Shown: piece by piece, positions 8,415 to 16,948 of the stretch
How the letters are laid out: each line of letters begins with the position of its first letter
How positions within the stretch are numbered: the stretch's first letter is position 1
Assembly: GCF_014205765.1 (NCBI RefSeq)
Contig: NZ_JACIIZ010000012.1
Span: 124,001 to 188,000, forward strand
DNA from: Nitrospirillum iridis
GTDB taxonomy: Bacteria > Pseudomonadota > Alphaproteobacteria > Azospirillales > Azospirillaceae
Direction: 5' to 3'
DNA length: 64,000 bases
Made by a program: the position numbers and the translations under genes
The notes under the pieces: model-generated
The model's database searches: none
What the model saw: only the letters and a program-made list of their open reading frames with translations
What the model was told of the DNA's origin: nothing

Positions 8415-10073
8415 TCATTGCCCCAGCGCCGTCAGCCGGCCTTCCAGTTCCTTGCGATCCTCCCCTTCCGGCAGCAGCGGCAGCAGACGCCCCCACAGCT
8501 CCCGAGCTTCCGCCTTGCGGCCGCCTTCCGCCGCGTCCAGGCCCAGATACCACAGGGCCTGGGGGTTGCCGGGATTGTCCTTCAGCACCACCCGCAGCGC
8601 CGTGAAGAAGGCCGGGGGCGGGTGGCCGCCATCGGCCGGCAGCAGCGCGCGGGCATAGGCCAGGTTGGTCTGGGCATCGTCCGGGGCCGCGGCCACGGCC
8701 TTGGCCCAGGCCTCGCGCGCCAAGGCCACGTCGCCCGTCACCTCATAGGCCTGGGCCAGGCGGCGCCAGCCTTCCGGGCTCCCCGGTTCCTTTTCCGCCG
8801 CCGCCCGCAGTTGGCCCAGCAGCGACTTCACCGTGGCCGCCCTCTGCTCCGGCGTCAGGCTGGCGGGATCGGGCAGGCCGGAGGGTACGGCCCCCGCGCC
8901 CGGGACAACCGGGGCGGTGGCTTTGCCGCCAAGGCGCTGGACGTTGGCCTCGGCCTCCGCCGCCTTGTCGTTTTCGCCCAGCACGCGATAGGCGCGGGCC
9001 AGCCGCGTCCAGCCTTCCGCGTCGTTGGGCTGGTCCTTCAGGCGGGTGGCCAGGCGATCGACCATGCTCCGGATCATGGCGGCGCGGTCGCCGCCGGACA
9101 TGGTGGCGGCCGCCGCCATGTCATCGGCGGTGGGTCCGGGCGCCGCGCTGGCCGAGGATGGGGTTGCAGGCGGGGCCGAGGGTGGAAGCGGCTGCGGCGT
9201 CACGGCCGCCGGGTCCAGCCCGGCCTCCGTCGCCGTCTCGCCCAACTGCCCGCGCAGGAAGGGCACCCAGGGCGCATCCGCCGGGCTTTCCGCCAGCAAG
9301 GCCGACCAGCGGCTGACGGCGCCCTTCAAGTCGCCCGCCTGGCGCGTGGCCAGGCCGTCATAGTAGCGGGCGCGGGGTTCCTTGGGGTTCAGGGCCAGCG
9401 CCTTGGCCAGCGCCGCCTTGGCCTCCACCCCCACCACGCCGTCGGCTGCCAGCACCAGCGCCTCGGCGCGGGAAGCCTGGATATTGGCGTCATCCGGCGA
9501 CAACGCCACCGCCTGGGCCCAGGAGGCCGCCGCTTGGTCGTTCCGGTTCATCATGCCCTGGGCGGTGGCCAGCGCCTTCCATGCCTCCAGGTCTTTCGGG
9601 TTGGCCGTCACCCGGGCCTGCAGGGTGCGCAACACCGCCTGGGCCTGGGCGCCGCCGCCCTGGTCGGTGCGGCCGGCGGCCGGCTGGCCGGGCAGGTCGG
9701 GACTGCCCAAGCGCAGGTAGATGCCCATGGCCAGCAGGGGCACCAGGGCCATCAGGGCGGTCGCCAGCTTGCGCGACGGCTTCACCGTCGGGGCCGGCTC
9801 CGTCCCGGCCGCGTGGGTCCGGGCCGCCTCGACACGCCCGTGGGCCGCCAGCAGGCGCCGGCTGACCTCCGTCCGCGCGGCGGCTGCCTGGTCGTCGGTC
9901 AGCAGGCCGCGGGCGACGTCGCGCTCGATCTCCGCCAGTTGGTCCTTGTAGATATCGACCTCGGGCGTGCCCTCGGCCTCCACGCCCCCGGCGCGCGACA
10001 CCATCAGCGGGCGCAGCAGCAGCAGCAGCACGCCCGCCGTCAGCAGGGCGGCGGCGATCCAGAACGCCATCAT
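8415..10073 (-). CDS. ccmI: Cytochrome c maturation protein CcmI (TPR apocytochrome chaperone)
   Basis: A 552-residue protein with an N-terminal membrane segment (FWIAAALLTAGVLLLLL), a cytoplasmic coiled coil (DIYKDQLAEIERD...GLLTDDQAAAAR) and a second membrane segment near residue 125. A long periplasmic region of tetratricopeptide repeats follows (WKALATAQG, WTRLARAYR, WRRLAQAYE). CcmI holds the C-terminus of apocytochrome c and delivers it to the CcmF/CcmH ligation complex. It is the last gene of the cluster and overlaps ccmH by four bases (ATGA type), implying coupled translation. Confidence 0.93.
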   Translation of the reverse strand: MMAFWIAAALLTAGVLLLLLRPLMVSRAGGVEAEGTPEVDIYKDQLAEIERDVARGLLTDDQAAAARTEVSRRLLAAHGRVEAARTHAAGTEPAPTVKPSRKLATALMALVPLLAMGIYLRLGSPDLPGQPAAGRTDQGGGAQAQAVLRTLQARVTANPKDLEAWKALATAQGMMNRNDQAAASWAQAVALSPDDANIQASRAEALVLAADGVVGVEAKAALAKALALNPKEPRARYYDGLATRQAGDLKGAVSRWSALLAESPADAPWVPFLRGQLGETATEAGLDPAAVTPQPLPPSAPPATPSSASAAPGPTADDMAAAATMSGGDRAAMIRSMVDRLATRLKDQPNDAEGWTRLARAYRVLGENDKAAEAEANVQRLGGKATAPVVPGAGAVPSGLPDPASLTPEQRAATVKSLLGQLRAAAEKEPGSPEGWRRLAQAYEVTGDVALAREAWAKAVAAAPDDAQTNLAYARALLPADGGHPPPAFFTALRVVLKDNPGNPQALWYLGLDAAEGGRKAEARELWGRLLPLLPEGEDRKELEGRLTALGQ

Positions 10074-10564
10074 GGCCGCCCCTTCCCTTCATCCCCGTCA
10101 CGCATCAGCACGGCCAACTGGGCCTTCTCCTCCGCCGTCAAGGGCGCCGTCAGGGGCGCCGCCGCGTCCGCCCCGCCCCGGCGCCCGCGCCACAGCAGGA
10201 TGGCGCCCCCCGCCAGCAGCAGGGCGAAGGGCCCGAACCACAACAGATATGTGGCCGGCCGCACCGGGGGGCGCAGCAGGACATAGTCGCCATAGCGGTC
10301 GGTCAGGAAGGCCACGGCCTGGGCGTCGCTGTCGCCCTTCACCAGCCGCTCGCGCAGCAGCAGCCGCAGGTCGCGGGCCAGCGGCGCGTCGCTGTCGTCG
10401 ATGGACTGGTTCTGGCAGACCAGGCAGCGCAGGTCTTTGGAGAGGCCGCGCGCCCGCGCCTCCAGCGCTGGGTCGGGCAGCATCTCGTCCGGCTGCACCG
10501 CATGGGCCATCGGGCCCGACAGCAGCAGGACCGCCAAAGCCACCCCGGAAAGCACCCGCCTCAT
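10070..10564 (-). CDS. ccmH: Cytochrome c maturation protein CcmH (CcmL/CycL)
   Basis: A 164-residue periplasmic, membrane-anchored thiol-disulfide protein with a signal sequence (VLSGVALAVLLLSG...AHA) and the redox motif LRCLVCQNQSI near residue 46. A three-helix fold is followed by a C-terminal anchor (TYLLWFGPFALLLAGG). It keeps the apocytochrome CXXCH cysteines reduced for heme attachment. It overlaps ccmG and ccmI by four bases on each side. Confidence 0.95.
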   Translation of the reverse strand: MRRVLSGVALAVLLLSGPMAHAVQPDEMLPDPALEARARGLSKDLRCLVCQNQSIDDSDAPLARDLRLLLRERLVKGDSDAQAVAFLTDRYGDYVLLRPPVRPATYLLWFGPFALLLAGGAILLWRGRRGGADAAAPLTAPLTAEEKAQLAVLMRDGDEGKGRP

Positions 10565-11106
10565 TTCGACAACTCGTTGATCAGGGGCAGGATGCGGGTT
10601 TGCAAATCCTGCGGTGTGATGGGCCCCACCTGGCGGTAGCGGATGCGGCCCTGCCGGTCGATGACATAGGTCTCCGGCACGCCGTAGACGCCGAAATCGA
10701 TGGCGGTGCGGCCCGACTGGTCCATGGCGACGGCGGCATAGGGGTTACCGTCGCGCGCCAGGATGGCCTGGCCGTCGGCCGCCTTGTCCTTGTAGTCGAT
10801 GCCGCGGATGTCCACCCCCTGCCCCGCCAAGCGCATCAGGATGGGATGCTCGGCGCGGCAGGGCGCGCACCAGCTGGCCCAGAAGTTCACCAGGCGGACC
10901 TTGCCGTCCGCCAACCCCGTGGACGCCACCCCCGGCTGCCCCTCCACCAAGGGCGGCAGGTCGAAGGCCGGCACCGGCTTGTCGATCATCACGGAGGGCA
11001 GGCGGTCGGGCGTATCGCCCCGGTCGATCTGCTTCAGGCGGACGGCGAACCAGCCGGCCAGGCCCAGGAACAGCACCAGGGGGATCAGGAACATCAGGCG
11101 GCGCAT
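10561..11106 (-). CDS. ccmG: Thiol:disulfide interchange protein CcmG (DsbE)
   Basis: A 181-residue, membrane-anchored periplasmic thioredoxin. An N-terminal hydrophobic helix (LMFLIPLVLFLGLAGW) precedes a thioredoxin fold with active site WASWCAPCRAEHP near residue 78 and the cis-proline segment GVPETYVID. It donates electrons to CcmH and apocytochrome during System I maturation. It lies 10 bases after ccmF and overlaps ccmH. Confidence 0.96.
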   Translation of the reverse strand: MRRLMFLIPLVLFLGLAGWFAVRLKQIDRGDTPDRLPSVMIDKPVPAFDLPPLVEGQPGVASTGLADGKVRLVNFWASWCAPCRAEHPILMRLAGQGVDIRGIDYKDKAADGQAILARDGNPYAAVAMDQSGRTAIDFGVYGVPETYVIDRQGRIRYRQVGPITPQDLQTRILPLINELSK

Positions 11107-11116
11107 GCGGGAGGAC

Positions 11117-13105
11117 CTATTCGGCGGAGACGGCGACGGCGCGGGGTGCCGCGCGCTTCAGCGGCACGCCCACGCGCAGGCGGCGGTCGGACAGGCTGAC
11201 CAGCCCGCCGGCCATCATCAGGAGGGAGCCCACCCAGATCCACGGCACCAGCGGGTGGCGATAGAAGCGGGTGTTGTAGCCGGTGCCGTCCGGCGCCGGC
11301 TCGCCCACCACGGCGTAGAGGTCGCTGAAGAAATTGGTGTGGATGGCGGCCCCCGTCGTCGTCATGCGGGTGACGGGGTAGAAGCGCTGTTCCGGCGCCA
11401 GCGTGGCCACGAAGTCGCCGTGGCGGGTGACAGTGAGCAGGGCACGGCGGGCGGTGTAGTTGGGGCCCGGCGCCTCCGTCACGCTATCCAGGCGGAAGCT
11501 GTAGCCCGCCATCTCGACCGACTGGCCGACATGCAGCACCTGGATGGCCTCCGCCGTCCAGGCCGACGTGCCGACCATGCCGGCCACGGCGACACCCAGG
11601 CCGGCATGGGCCAGGGCCGTGCCCCAGGCGCCACGCGGCAGATGGCGGGCGCGGCTGAGGCTGTCGCCCAGGGGGATGCGGAACAGGCGCACACGCTCCG
11701 CCACGTCGCTGACGGCGCCGGCGATGGCCCAGCCGGCCAGGCCCAGGGCCAGGATGGCCAGGACGGGCTTGGTGCCCGCCAGCCACAGCCCGGCCAGCGC
11801 GGCGACGACGCCCACCAGGGCCGCGACCTTCAGCCGCCCCAGCACGCCGGCCAGGTCCGCCCGCTTCCACGACAGCATCGGCCCCAAGGCCATCACCGCC
11901 ACCACCGGCACCATCAGGGGCACGAAGGTGGCGTTGAAGAAGGGCGGGCCGATGGAGATCTTGCCGCCGCCGACGGCGTCCAGGAACAGCGGGTAGAGCG
12001 TGCCCAGGAAGACGGTGGCGCAGGCGGTGGACAACAGCAGGTTGTTCAGCACCAGCCCGCCCTCGCGGCTGATGGGCGCGAACAGGCCGCCAGCCTTCAG
12101 GATGGGCGCCCGCAGGGCATAGAGCAGCAGGCCGCCGCCGGTGGCCACCACCAGCAGCGCCAGGATGAAGACGCCGCGCGCCGGGTCCGACGCGAAGGCG
12201 TGGACGGAGGTGAGAACGCCCGAGCGCACCAGGAAGGTGCCCATCAGGGACAAGGTGAAGGTGACGATGGCCAGCAGGATGGTCCAGCTTTTCAGCGTGT
12301 CGCGCTTTTCCACCACGATGGCGGAGTGCAGCAGCGCCGTGCCGGCCAGCCAGGGCATGAGGCTGGCGTTTTCCACCGGGTCCCAGAACCACCAGCCACC
12401 CCAGCCCAGGGTGTAGTAGGACCACCAGGATCCCATGGCGATGCCCAGCGTCAGCGACGACCAGGCGATCAGCGTCCAGGGCCGCACCCAGCGGGCCCAG
12501 GCGGCGTCCACCCTGCCCTCCAGCAAGGCGCCGGCGGCGAAGGAGAAGCAGAGGGAGAAGCCGACATAACCCAGGTAGAGGAAAGGCGGATGGAAGGCCA
12601 GGCCGGGGTCCTGCAGCAGCGGATTCAGGTCGTGGCCGTTCAGCGGCGCCGGACTCACTCGCGTGAAGGGGTTGCTGGTGGCCACCATGAACCACAGGAA
12701 GCCCACGCCGATCATGCCCTGCACCGCCAGCACCCGGGCCCGCAGGCTGGCCGGCAGGTTGGTGCCCAAGGCGGCGACCAGGGCGCCGAACAGGGCCAGG
12801 ATCAGCACCCACAGGACCAGCGAGCCCTCATGGTTGCCCCAGACGCCGGCCACCTTGTAGAGCATGGGCTTGTCGGTGTGGCTGTTCTCCACCACGTTCA
12901 GGACGCTGAAGTCCGACACCACATGGGCATAGGTCAGGGCGCCGAAGGCCAGCGCCAGGGCGGCGAACTGGCAGTAGGCCGCCGTGCGCCCCACCTCCAT
13001 CAACGCGCGGTCACCCCGCGCGGCCCCCCATAGCGGCACCACCGACTGCACCAGGGCCACGACCAGCGCCAGCACCAGCGCGTAGTGTCCAAGCTCGGGA
13101 ATCAT
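11117..13105 (-). CDS. ccmF: Heme lyase subunit CcmF
   Basis: A 662-residue polytopic inner-membrane protein that attaches heme from holo-CcmE to apocytochrome c. The tryptophan-rich WWD-type motif (GWGGWWFWDPVENAS) lies near residue 230, with conserved His residues in flanking loops (WGNHEGSL near 50, PLNGHDLNP near 173) and about 14 hydrophobic segments. The start at 13105 (MIPELGHYALVLALV) matches the family. It is 21 bases after ccmE and 10 before ccmG. Confidence 0.97.
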   Translation of the reverse strand: MIPELGHYALVLALVVALVQSVVPLWGAARGDRALMEVGRTAAYCQFAALALAFGALTYAHVVSDFSVLNVVENSHTDKPMLYKVAGVWGNHEGSLVLWVLILALFGALVAALGTNLPASLRARVLAVQGMIGVGFLWFMVATSNPFTRVSPAPLNGHDLNPLLQDPGLAFHPPFLYLGYVGFSLCFSFAAGALLEGRVDAAWARWVRPWTLIAWSSLTLGIAMGSWWSYYTLGWGGWWFWDPVENASLMPWLAGTALLHSAIVVEKRDTLKSWTILLAIVTFTLSLMGTFLVRSGVLTSVHAFASDPARGVFILALLVVATGGGLLLYALRAPILKAGGLFAPISREGGLVLNNLLLSTACATVFLGTLYPLFLDAVGGGKISIGPPFFNATFVPLMVPVVAVMALGPMLSWKRADLAGVLGRLKVAALVGVVAALAGLWLAGTKPVLAILALGLAGWAIAGAVSDVAERVRLFRIPLGDSLSRARHLPRGAWGTALAHAGLGVAVAGMVGTSAWTAEAIQVLHVGQSVEMAGYSFRLDSVTEAPGPNYTARRALLTVTRHGDFVATLAPEQRFYPVTRMTTTGAAIHTNFFSDLYAVVGEPAPDGTGYNTRFYRHPLVPWIWVGSLLMMAGGLVSLSDRRLRVGVPLKRAAPRAVAVSAE

Positions 13106-13126
13106 GGGCGTTCTATCCGCAGGGGG

Positions 13127-13636
13127 TCAGGGATTGGTGCGCAAGGTGGAGGTCTGATGCTCCTCCCCCGCCGCGACAGGGGCGCCGGTCGGCGCCGCGT
13201 CACCCGGCTTTCCCGGATGGCCGGCGCGCTTCAGGGCGTCGGCGACGTCAGGCGGCATGTACTTCTCGTCATGCTTGGCCAGCAATTCGGTCGCCGTGAA
13301 CACGCCATCGGGGCCCAGCTTGCCCTCCGCCACCACGCCCTGCCCCTCGCGGAACAGGTCCGGCAGGATGCCGGTGTAGGTCACGGGCAAGGACTTGGCG
13401 GTGTCGGTCACCTGGAAGGTGACGGTCAGTCCGCCGGCGTCGCGCTTCAGGCTGCCGGTTTCCACCAGGCCGCCGATGCGCACCGTGCGTCCACCCGGTG
13501 GCTTGGCCGCCAGGTCGGAGGGGCTGTAGAAGAAGACGATGTTGTCGCGGAACGCCGACAGGGTCAGCGCGGTGGCGGTGCCCAGGCCCAGCAGGGCCAG
13601 CGCCAGGATCATCATACGGCGGCGTTTGCGAGTCAT
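13127..13636 (-). CDS. ccmE: Heme chaperone CcmE
   Basis: A 169-residue periplasmic heme carrier anchored by an N-terminal helix ([19 protein letters not shown]). The beta-barrel includes the family segments FFYSPSDLA and [18 protein letters not shown]. The heme-binding His is in [10 protein letters not shown] near residue 127. A flexible Pro/Ala-rich tail follows. The start at 13636 overlaps the ccmD stop by four bases (ATGA). Confidence 0.97.
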   Translation of the reverse strand: MTRKRRRMMILALALLGLGTATALTLSAFRDNIVFFYSPSDLAAKPPGGRTVRIGGLVETGSLKRDAGGLTVTFQVTDTAKSLPVTYTGILPDLFREGQGVVAEGKLGPDGVFTATELLAKHDEKYMPPDVADALKRAGHPGKPGDAAPTGAPVAAGEEHQTSTLRTNP

Positions 13637-13851
13637 GGCGCCGTCTCCGCCGCCGGGGTTCCCGTGGGGGCGGTCGCCTTGGGTTCCCGCTTGCGCCGGG
13701 GCTTGGCCGCCTCCAGCGTCGCCAGCGTGCGTTCCACCCGGCGCAGACCGCTGAGGCTCAGCACCAGCAGGCCCACCAGGATCAGCGCCGCCGCCCCGTA
13801 GGATGACCAGACATAGGCGGCGTATCCGCCCATCGACAGGAACCCGTCCAT
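13633..13851 (-). CDS. ccmD: Heme exporter accessory protein CcmD
   Basis: A 72-residue single-span membrane protein that helps release holo-CcmE from the CcmABC complex. It shows the CcmD pattern: a short N-terminus with a Tyr/Trp-rich start ([18 protein letters not shown]), a membrane helix, then a basic tail ([14 protein letters not shown]). The ATG at 13851 is inside a longer frame that would otherwise read back through ccmC; only the 72-residue version fits the family. Confidence 0.88.
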   Translation of the reverse strand: MDGFLSMGGYAAYVWSSYGAAALILVGLLVLSLSGLRRVERTLATLEAAKPRRKREPKATAPTGTPAAETAP

Positions 13852-13985
13852 CACACTCTCAACCGAAATCTGCCTCAACCGCAGTCTGCGCCCCTGAAGG
13901 CGCGGGAAGCGGCGTGATCGCCACGCTATCACGCCACGGGCATGACCGAAGCCGGTCTTCTTGTCCCAACCCCAGATCCGGCCCC

Positions 13986-14702
13986 TTATCCCGTCTGGCC
14001 CAGGCGCAGGGTCTGCACCCGGCGGGCCGCCAGGCCGGCGCGGATGCGCAGGATGACGACGGCGACGAAATAGCTCTGGAAGGCCAGGGCCAGCAGCAAC
14101 AGGGGCCACAGCATGCTGGCGGCGATGGTGGGCCCGCCCAGGCGGAAGACGCTGGCCGGCTGGTGCAGGGTGTTCCACCACTCCACCGAGAACTTGATGA
14201 TGGGCACGTTCACCGCCCCGACCAGCAGCAGGATGTTGCCGGCCTTGGCGCCGCGCGCCGGGTCGTCGAAGGCGTCCACCAGGGCCATGTAGCCCAGGTA
14301 CAGGAAGAACAGCACCAGCACGCTGGTCAGCCGCGCGTCCCACACCCACCATGTGCCCCACATCGGCGCCCCCCAGAGGGAACCGGTCAGCAGGCACAGG
14401 GCGGTGAAGCCGGCGCCCAGCGGGGCGGCGGCCTTGGCGTAGACCTCGGCCAGCGGGTGCTTCCACACCAGGGCCGCCGCCGCCGCCAGGGCCATGGTGC
14501 TGTAGGTGAACATGCTCATCCACGCGGCGGGCACGTGGATGTACATGATCCGCACGGTGTCGCCCTGCTGGTAGTCCGGCGGCGACGCGATCAGGCCCAG
14601 ATAGAGCCCGGCGGCGAAACACACCGCCGACAGACCGGCAGCCCACGGCAGCACGGCGTTGGCGATCTTGAGGAAGCGGGCGGGGTTGGCGAAACGATGC
14701 AT
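13986..14702 (-). CDS. ccmC: Heme exporter CcmC
   Basis: A 238-residue six-span membrane protein that loads heme onto CcmE. The periplasmic tryptophan motif (WGTWWVWDARLTS) lies near residue 120, and the conserved His residues in IMYIHVPAAW near 54 and EWWNTLHQPAS near 178 are present. It is separated from ccmD by 134 bases and from the inserted gene upstream by 107 bases. The upstream gap carries an FNR/FixK-type box, so ccmC may head its own transcript. Confidence 0.97.
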   Translation of the reverse strand: MHRFANPARFLKIANAVLPWAAGLSAVCFAAGLYLGLIASPPDYQQGDTVRIMYIHVPAAWMSMFTYSTMALAAAAALVWKHPLAEVYAKAAAPLGAGFTALCLLTGSLWGAPMWGTWWVWDARLTSVLVLFFLYLGYMALVDAFDDPARGAKAGNILLLVGAVNVPIIKFSVEWWNTLHQPASVFRLGGPTIAASMLWPLLLLALAFQSYFVAVVILRIRAGLAARRVQTLRLGQTG

Positions 14703-14756
14703 GGCACCCGTTATGTATCACGCCACCTAGCCTTTGCCATCGGCATACACTGTAAA

Positions 14757-14770
14757 TTGATATGGATCAG
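14757..14770 (-). promoter_or_regulatory. FNR/FixK/Anr-type box upstream of ccmC
   Basis: TTGAT-ATGG-ATCAG matches the anaerobox consensus TTGAT-N4-ATCAA at nine of ten conserved positions. It is centred about 60 bases before the ccmC start codon, a usual place for activation. Oxygen-responsive control of cytochrome maturation is known in related bacteria; binding here is inference. Confidence 0.55.
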
Positions 14771-14809
14771 GCCCAATGATGCACCGGGCAAATCGTGCCC
14801 ACACCCACA

Positions 14810-15370
14810 TCAAGGCAGGCGCAATGACCGCATCATTTCCAGGGCCGTGGCTTCCCACCCGGGCTTGATGCCCTCGTCGCGCCAATAGGTCAGGACGGTC
14901 TGGAATGACCACCCCCTGATGGCGCAGAGGAGAATGATGCTGTCCTGGAAAGTCCGGGGACCGATCTCCACCCGCACCGCGAGTCGCTCTATGTCGCCGC
15001 AGGCATCGGGGGCGCCCGCCTCTCGGGGGATGACGGTATCTCCCATCATCTCATCCCAGCTGACTCCGTCCTTATAGTCAGATCGTGGATTCCCCGGCAC
15101 TGGGGGATGCAGTTCCCCCAGTGTGATCTCGGCCTCGCCATGGGCGATCACCACCGCTTCCAACCGTTCATGCGTGCTGGTCAGGAACAGGTCTTTGCCT
15201 TCCTCGTTCCAGCGTACCCAATCACCCGGATAGCGCGCCTGGAATCCGGCGGCGTTGAGGTAGGTCTTCCATCCGGTGGTCGACATGACGGCATTGGGCA
15301 CGGCGGTCGCGGGTGCCGCCTGCAGGAAACCCGCGATCAGCACAGCCGACAGGACGGGCCGACTATTCAT
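14810..15370 (-). CDS. Exported protein of unknown function inserted between ccmB and ccmC
   Basis: A 186-residue protein with a signal peptide (VLSAVLIAGFLQAAPATA, cleavage near residue 23). The mature part has FQARYPGDWVRWNEEGKDLFL near residue 43, reminiscent of PsbP-like lipid/ligand-binding beta folds, a LEAVVIAHGEAEIT strand, two Cys (DACGDIERL, LLCAIRG) and a C-terminal helix. I do not recognise a family. It is not a normal ccm gene. Its start overlaps the ccmB end by eight bases. Its base composition looks less GC-rich than the flanking ccm genes, suggesting acquisition. Confidence 0.75.
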   Translation of the reverse strand: MNSRPVLSAVLIAGFLQAAPATAVPNAVMSTTGWKTYLNAAGFQARYPGDWVRWNEEGKDLFLTSTHERLEAVVIAHGEAEITLGELHPPVPGNPRSDYKDGVSWDEMMGDTVIPREAGAPDACGDIERLAVRVEIGPRTFQDSIILLCAIRGWSFQTVLTYWRDEGIKPGWEATALEMMRSLRLP

Positions 15371-16019
15371 GCGCCGCCCGCAGCGCCGCTGCGATGGCCA
15401 GCGGGGCCAGGACCAGGGCGCCGCACAGCAGGCCGCCCAGCAGCAGCAGATGGGGCCGGGGCGACAGGCCGGACAGGCCGGCGTCCAGCCCAGCGGCGGC
15501 GAAGATCAGCACGGGGATGTAGAGGGGCAGCACCAGCAGGGGCAACAACACCCCGCTACGCCGCGCCCCCAAGGTCAGGGCCGCGCCCACGGCGCCGATC
15601 AGACTCAGCAGCGGCGTGGCCAGGGCCAGCGTGCCGACCAGCAAGCCCAGTTGCTCCACGGGCATGCGCAGCAGCAGGGCCAGCAGGGGCGCCACCAGCA
15701 GCAGGGGCACGCCCGTCACCAGCCAATGCGCCGCCACCTTGGCCACGGCCACCCCCTCCGCCGGCAGGGGCGACAGCAGCAGCAGTTCCAGGCTGCCGTC
15801 CTCGAAATCCCCCTGGAACAGCCGCTCCATGGACAGCAGCGCCGCCAGCAAGGCCGCGATCAGGATCACGCCGGGGGCGATGCGGGTCAGCACGTTGGGC
15901 TCCGGCCCCACGCCGAAGGGGAACAGGACCACGCACAGCACGAAGAACATCAGCGCGGCGGTGGCGTCGCTGCCCTGGCGGAACACCAAGCGCAGGTCGC
16001 GCAGGATCAGGCGCAGCAT
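15363..16019 (-). CDS. ccmB: Heme exporter permease CcmB
   Basis: A 218-residue six-span permease of the CcmABCD complex, which uses ATP hydrolysis by CcmA to free holo-CcmE. It begins MLRLILRDLRLVFRQG, with the typical FVLCVVLFPFGVGPEP loop and the LERLFQGDFEDGSLELLLLSP-like region near residues 65-85. The start codon overlaps the ccmA stop by one base, so translation is coupled. Confidence 0.95.
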   Translation of the reverse strand: MLRLILRDLRLVFRQGSDATAALMFFVLCVVLFPFGVGPEPNVLTRIAPGVILIAALLAALLSMERLFQGDFEDGSLELLLLSPLPAEGVAVAKVAAHWLVTGVPLLLVAPLLALLLRMPVEQLGLLVGTLALATPLLSLIGAVGAALTLGARRSGVLLPLLVLPLYIPVLIFAAAGLDAGLSGLSPRPHLLLLGGLLCGALVLAPLAIAAALRAAHE

Positions 16020-16693
16020 CAGGCGGCGTCCTCCGCGACGTCGCCATCGTCCTCATCCCCCCGTGGCGCGAAGGCGGCCAGGTCCAGCACGGCGCCATCC
16101 GGGGTCGCGAGATCGATATGGGTGGACAGGACCACCCGCCCGCCCCCCGCCCGGTGGTGGGCGATGGCCCCCTCCAGCAGGGCGACGGACGCCCGGTCCA
16201 GGCCCACGGTGGGTTCGTCCAGCAACCACAGCGGCGCCGGGGCCGCCACCAGCCGGGCCAGTGACAGGCGCCGACGCTGGCCCGCCGACAGGAAGCGGCC
16301 GGGCACGTCGGCGATGGTATCAATGGCGAAGGCGGCCAGCGCCCGGTCGACCGCCGCCCGGTCGGCGACTCCACGCACCCCCGCCCAGAAGGACAGGATC
16401 TCCCGGCAGGTGAAGCTGGCCTTGACCGCGTCCAGATGACCGACATAGTGCAGGCGGGCGCGATGCGCCTCCGGGTCCTGGGCCAGGGCGACACCGTCCC
16501 AGGCGATGGTGCCGCGCAAGGGCTTCAGCAAAGCCGCCATCAGGCGCAGCAACGTGGACTTGCCGCTGCCGTTGGGGCCCACCAGGGTCAGGCAGCCGCC
16601 GGGGGCGAGGGTGAAGTCCAGGTCCTGGAACACCAGGCGCCCGCCGCGCAGGCACAGCAGGTCACGGCCGGTGAAATGGGGGGGAGACGTCAT
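16019..16693 (-). CDS. ccmA: Heme exporter ATPase CcmA
   Basis: A 224-residue ABC ATPase of the CcmABCD complex. Walker A is GPNGSGKST (near residue 40), the signature is LSAGQRRRLSLARL (near 132) and Walker B is LWLLDEPTVGLD (near 155), with the switch His in LSTHID. The ATG at 16693 gives the normal family length; the frame stays open upstream but without similarity. It is the first gene of the cluster. A strong intrinsic terminator lies about 100 bases upstream on the same strand. Confidence 0.95.
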   Translation of the reverse strand: MTSPPHFTGRDLLCLRGGRLVFQDLDFTLAPGGCLTLVGPNGSGKSTLLRLMAALLKPLRGTIAWDGVALAQDPEAHRARLHYVGHLDAVKASFTCREILSFWAGVRGVADRAAVDRALAAFAIDTIADVPGRFLSAGQRRRLSLARLVAAPAPLWLLDEPTVGLDRASVALLEGAIAHHRAGGGRVVLSTHIDLATPDGAVLDLAAFAPRGDEDDGDVAEDAA

Positions 16694-16792
16694 GGGACAA
16701 GGGGCCGCGATGGGATGCCGGGATCGGTCGGGGAGCCAACTATAGGCTGGCGGCGCCATGACGACAAAGCGCTGGATCAAAAGCGGAAAGCG

Positions 16793-16839
16793 CAAAAAAA
16801 GAAAACGGCCACCGCGGGGGGCAGGTGCGGTGGCCGTTT
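16793..16839 (-). terminator. Strong intrinsic terminator upstream of ccmA
   Basis: On the minus strand a perfect 13-bp stem (AAACGGCCACCGC with its complement, 16803-16815 and 16827-16839) is followed by TTTTCTTTTTTT. No protein gene precedes it on this strand, so it ends an RNA gene or acts as an attenuator for the ccm operon. Confidence 0.85.
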
Positions 16840-16948
16840 GGTAGACCAGCCGGGGCAGGCTGGAGAGGACACCTCCGGTAGGCCGGTCGGGGGAGACCGG
16901 GCGGGAGTGCTTCCGACCCCGGCAGGGGGTCACGTCGCGTCGTCCTCT
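16793..16948 (-). ncRNA. Candidate structured small RNA or leader attenuator upstream of ccmA
   Basis: About 155 bases on the minus strand contain nested complementary segments. The outer stem is AGAGGAC (16942-16948) with GTCCTCT (16864-16870). Inside it are a GACCCC/GGGGTC hairpin (16915-16931), a CACTCC/GGAGGTG stem (16904-16909 with 16870-16876, one bulge) and a CCGGTC/GACCGG apical hairpin (16883-16900). A CCAGCC/GGCTGG hairpin (16846-16863) and the terminator follow. The density of perfect stems ending in a U tract is what a small RNA or terminator-type leader looks like. I do not recognise the family. The 5' end is unknown; an eight-codon ATG frame starts near 16953. Confidence 0.5.
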
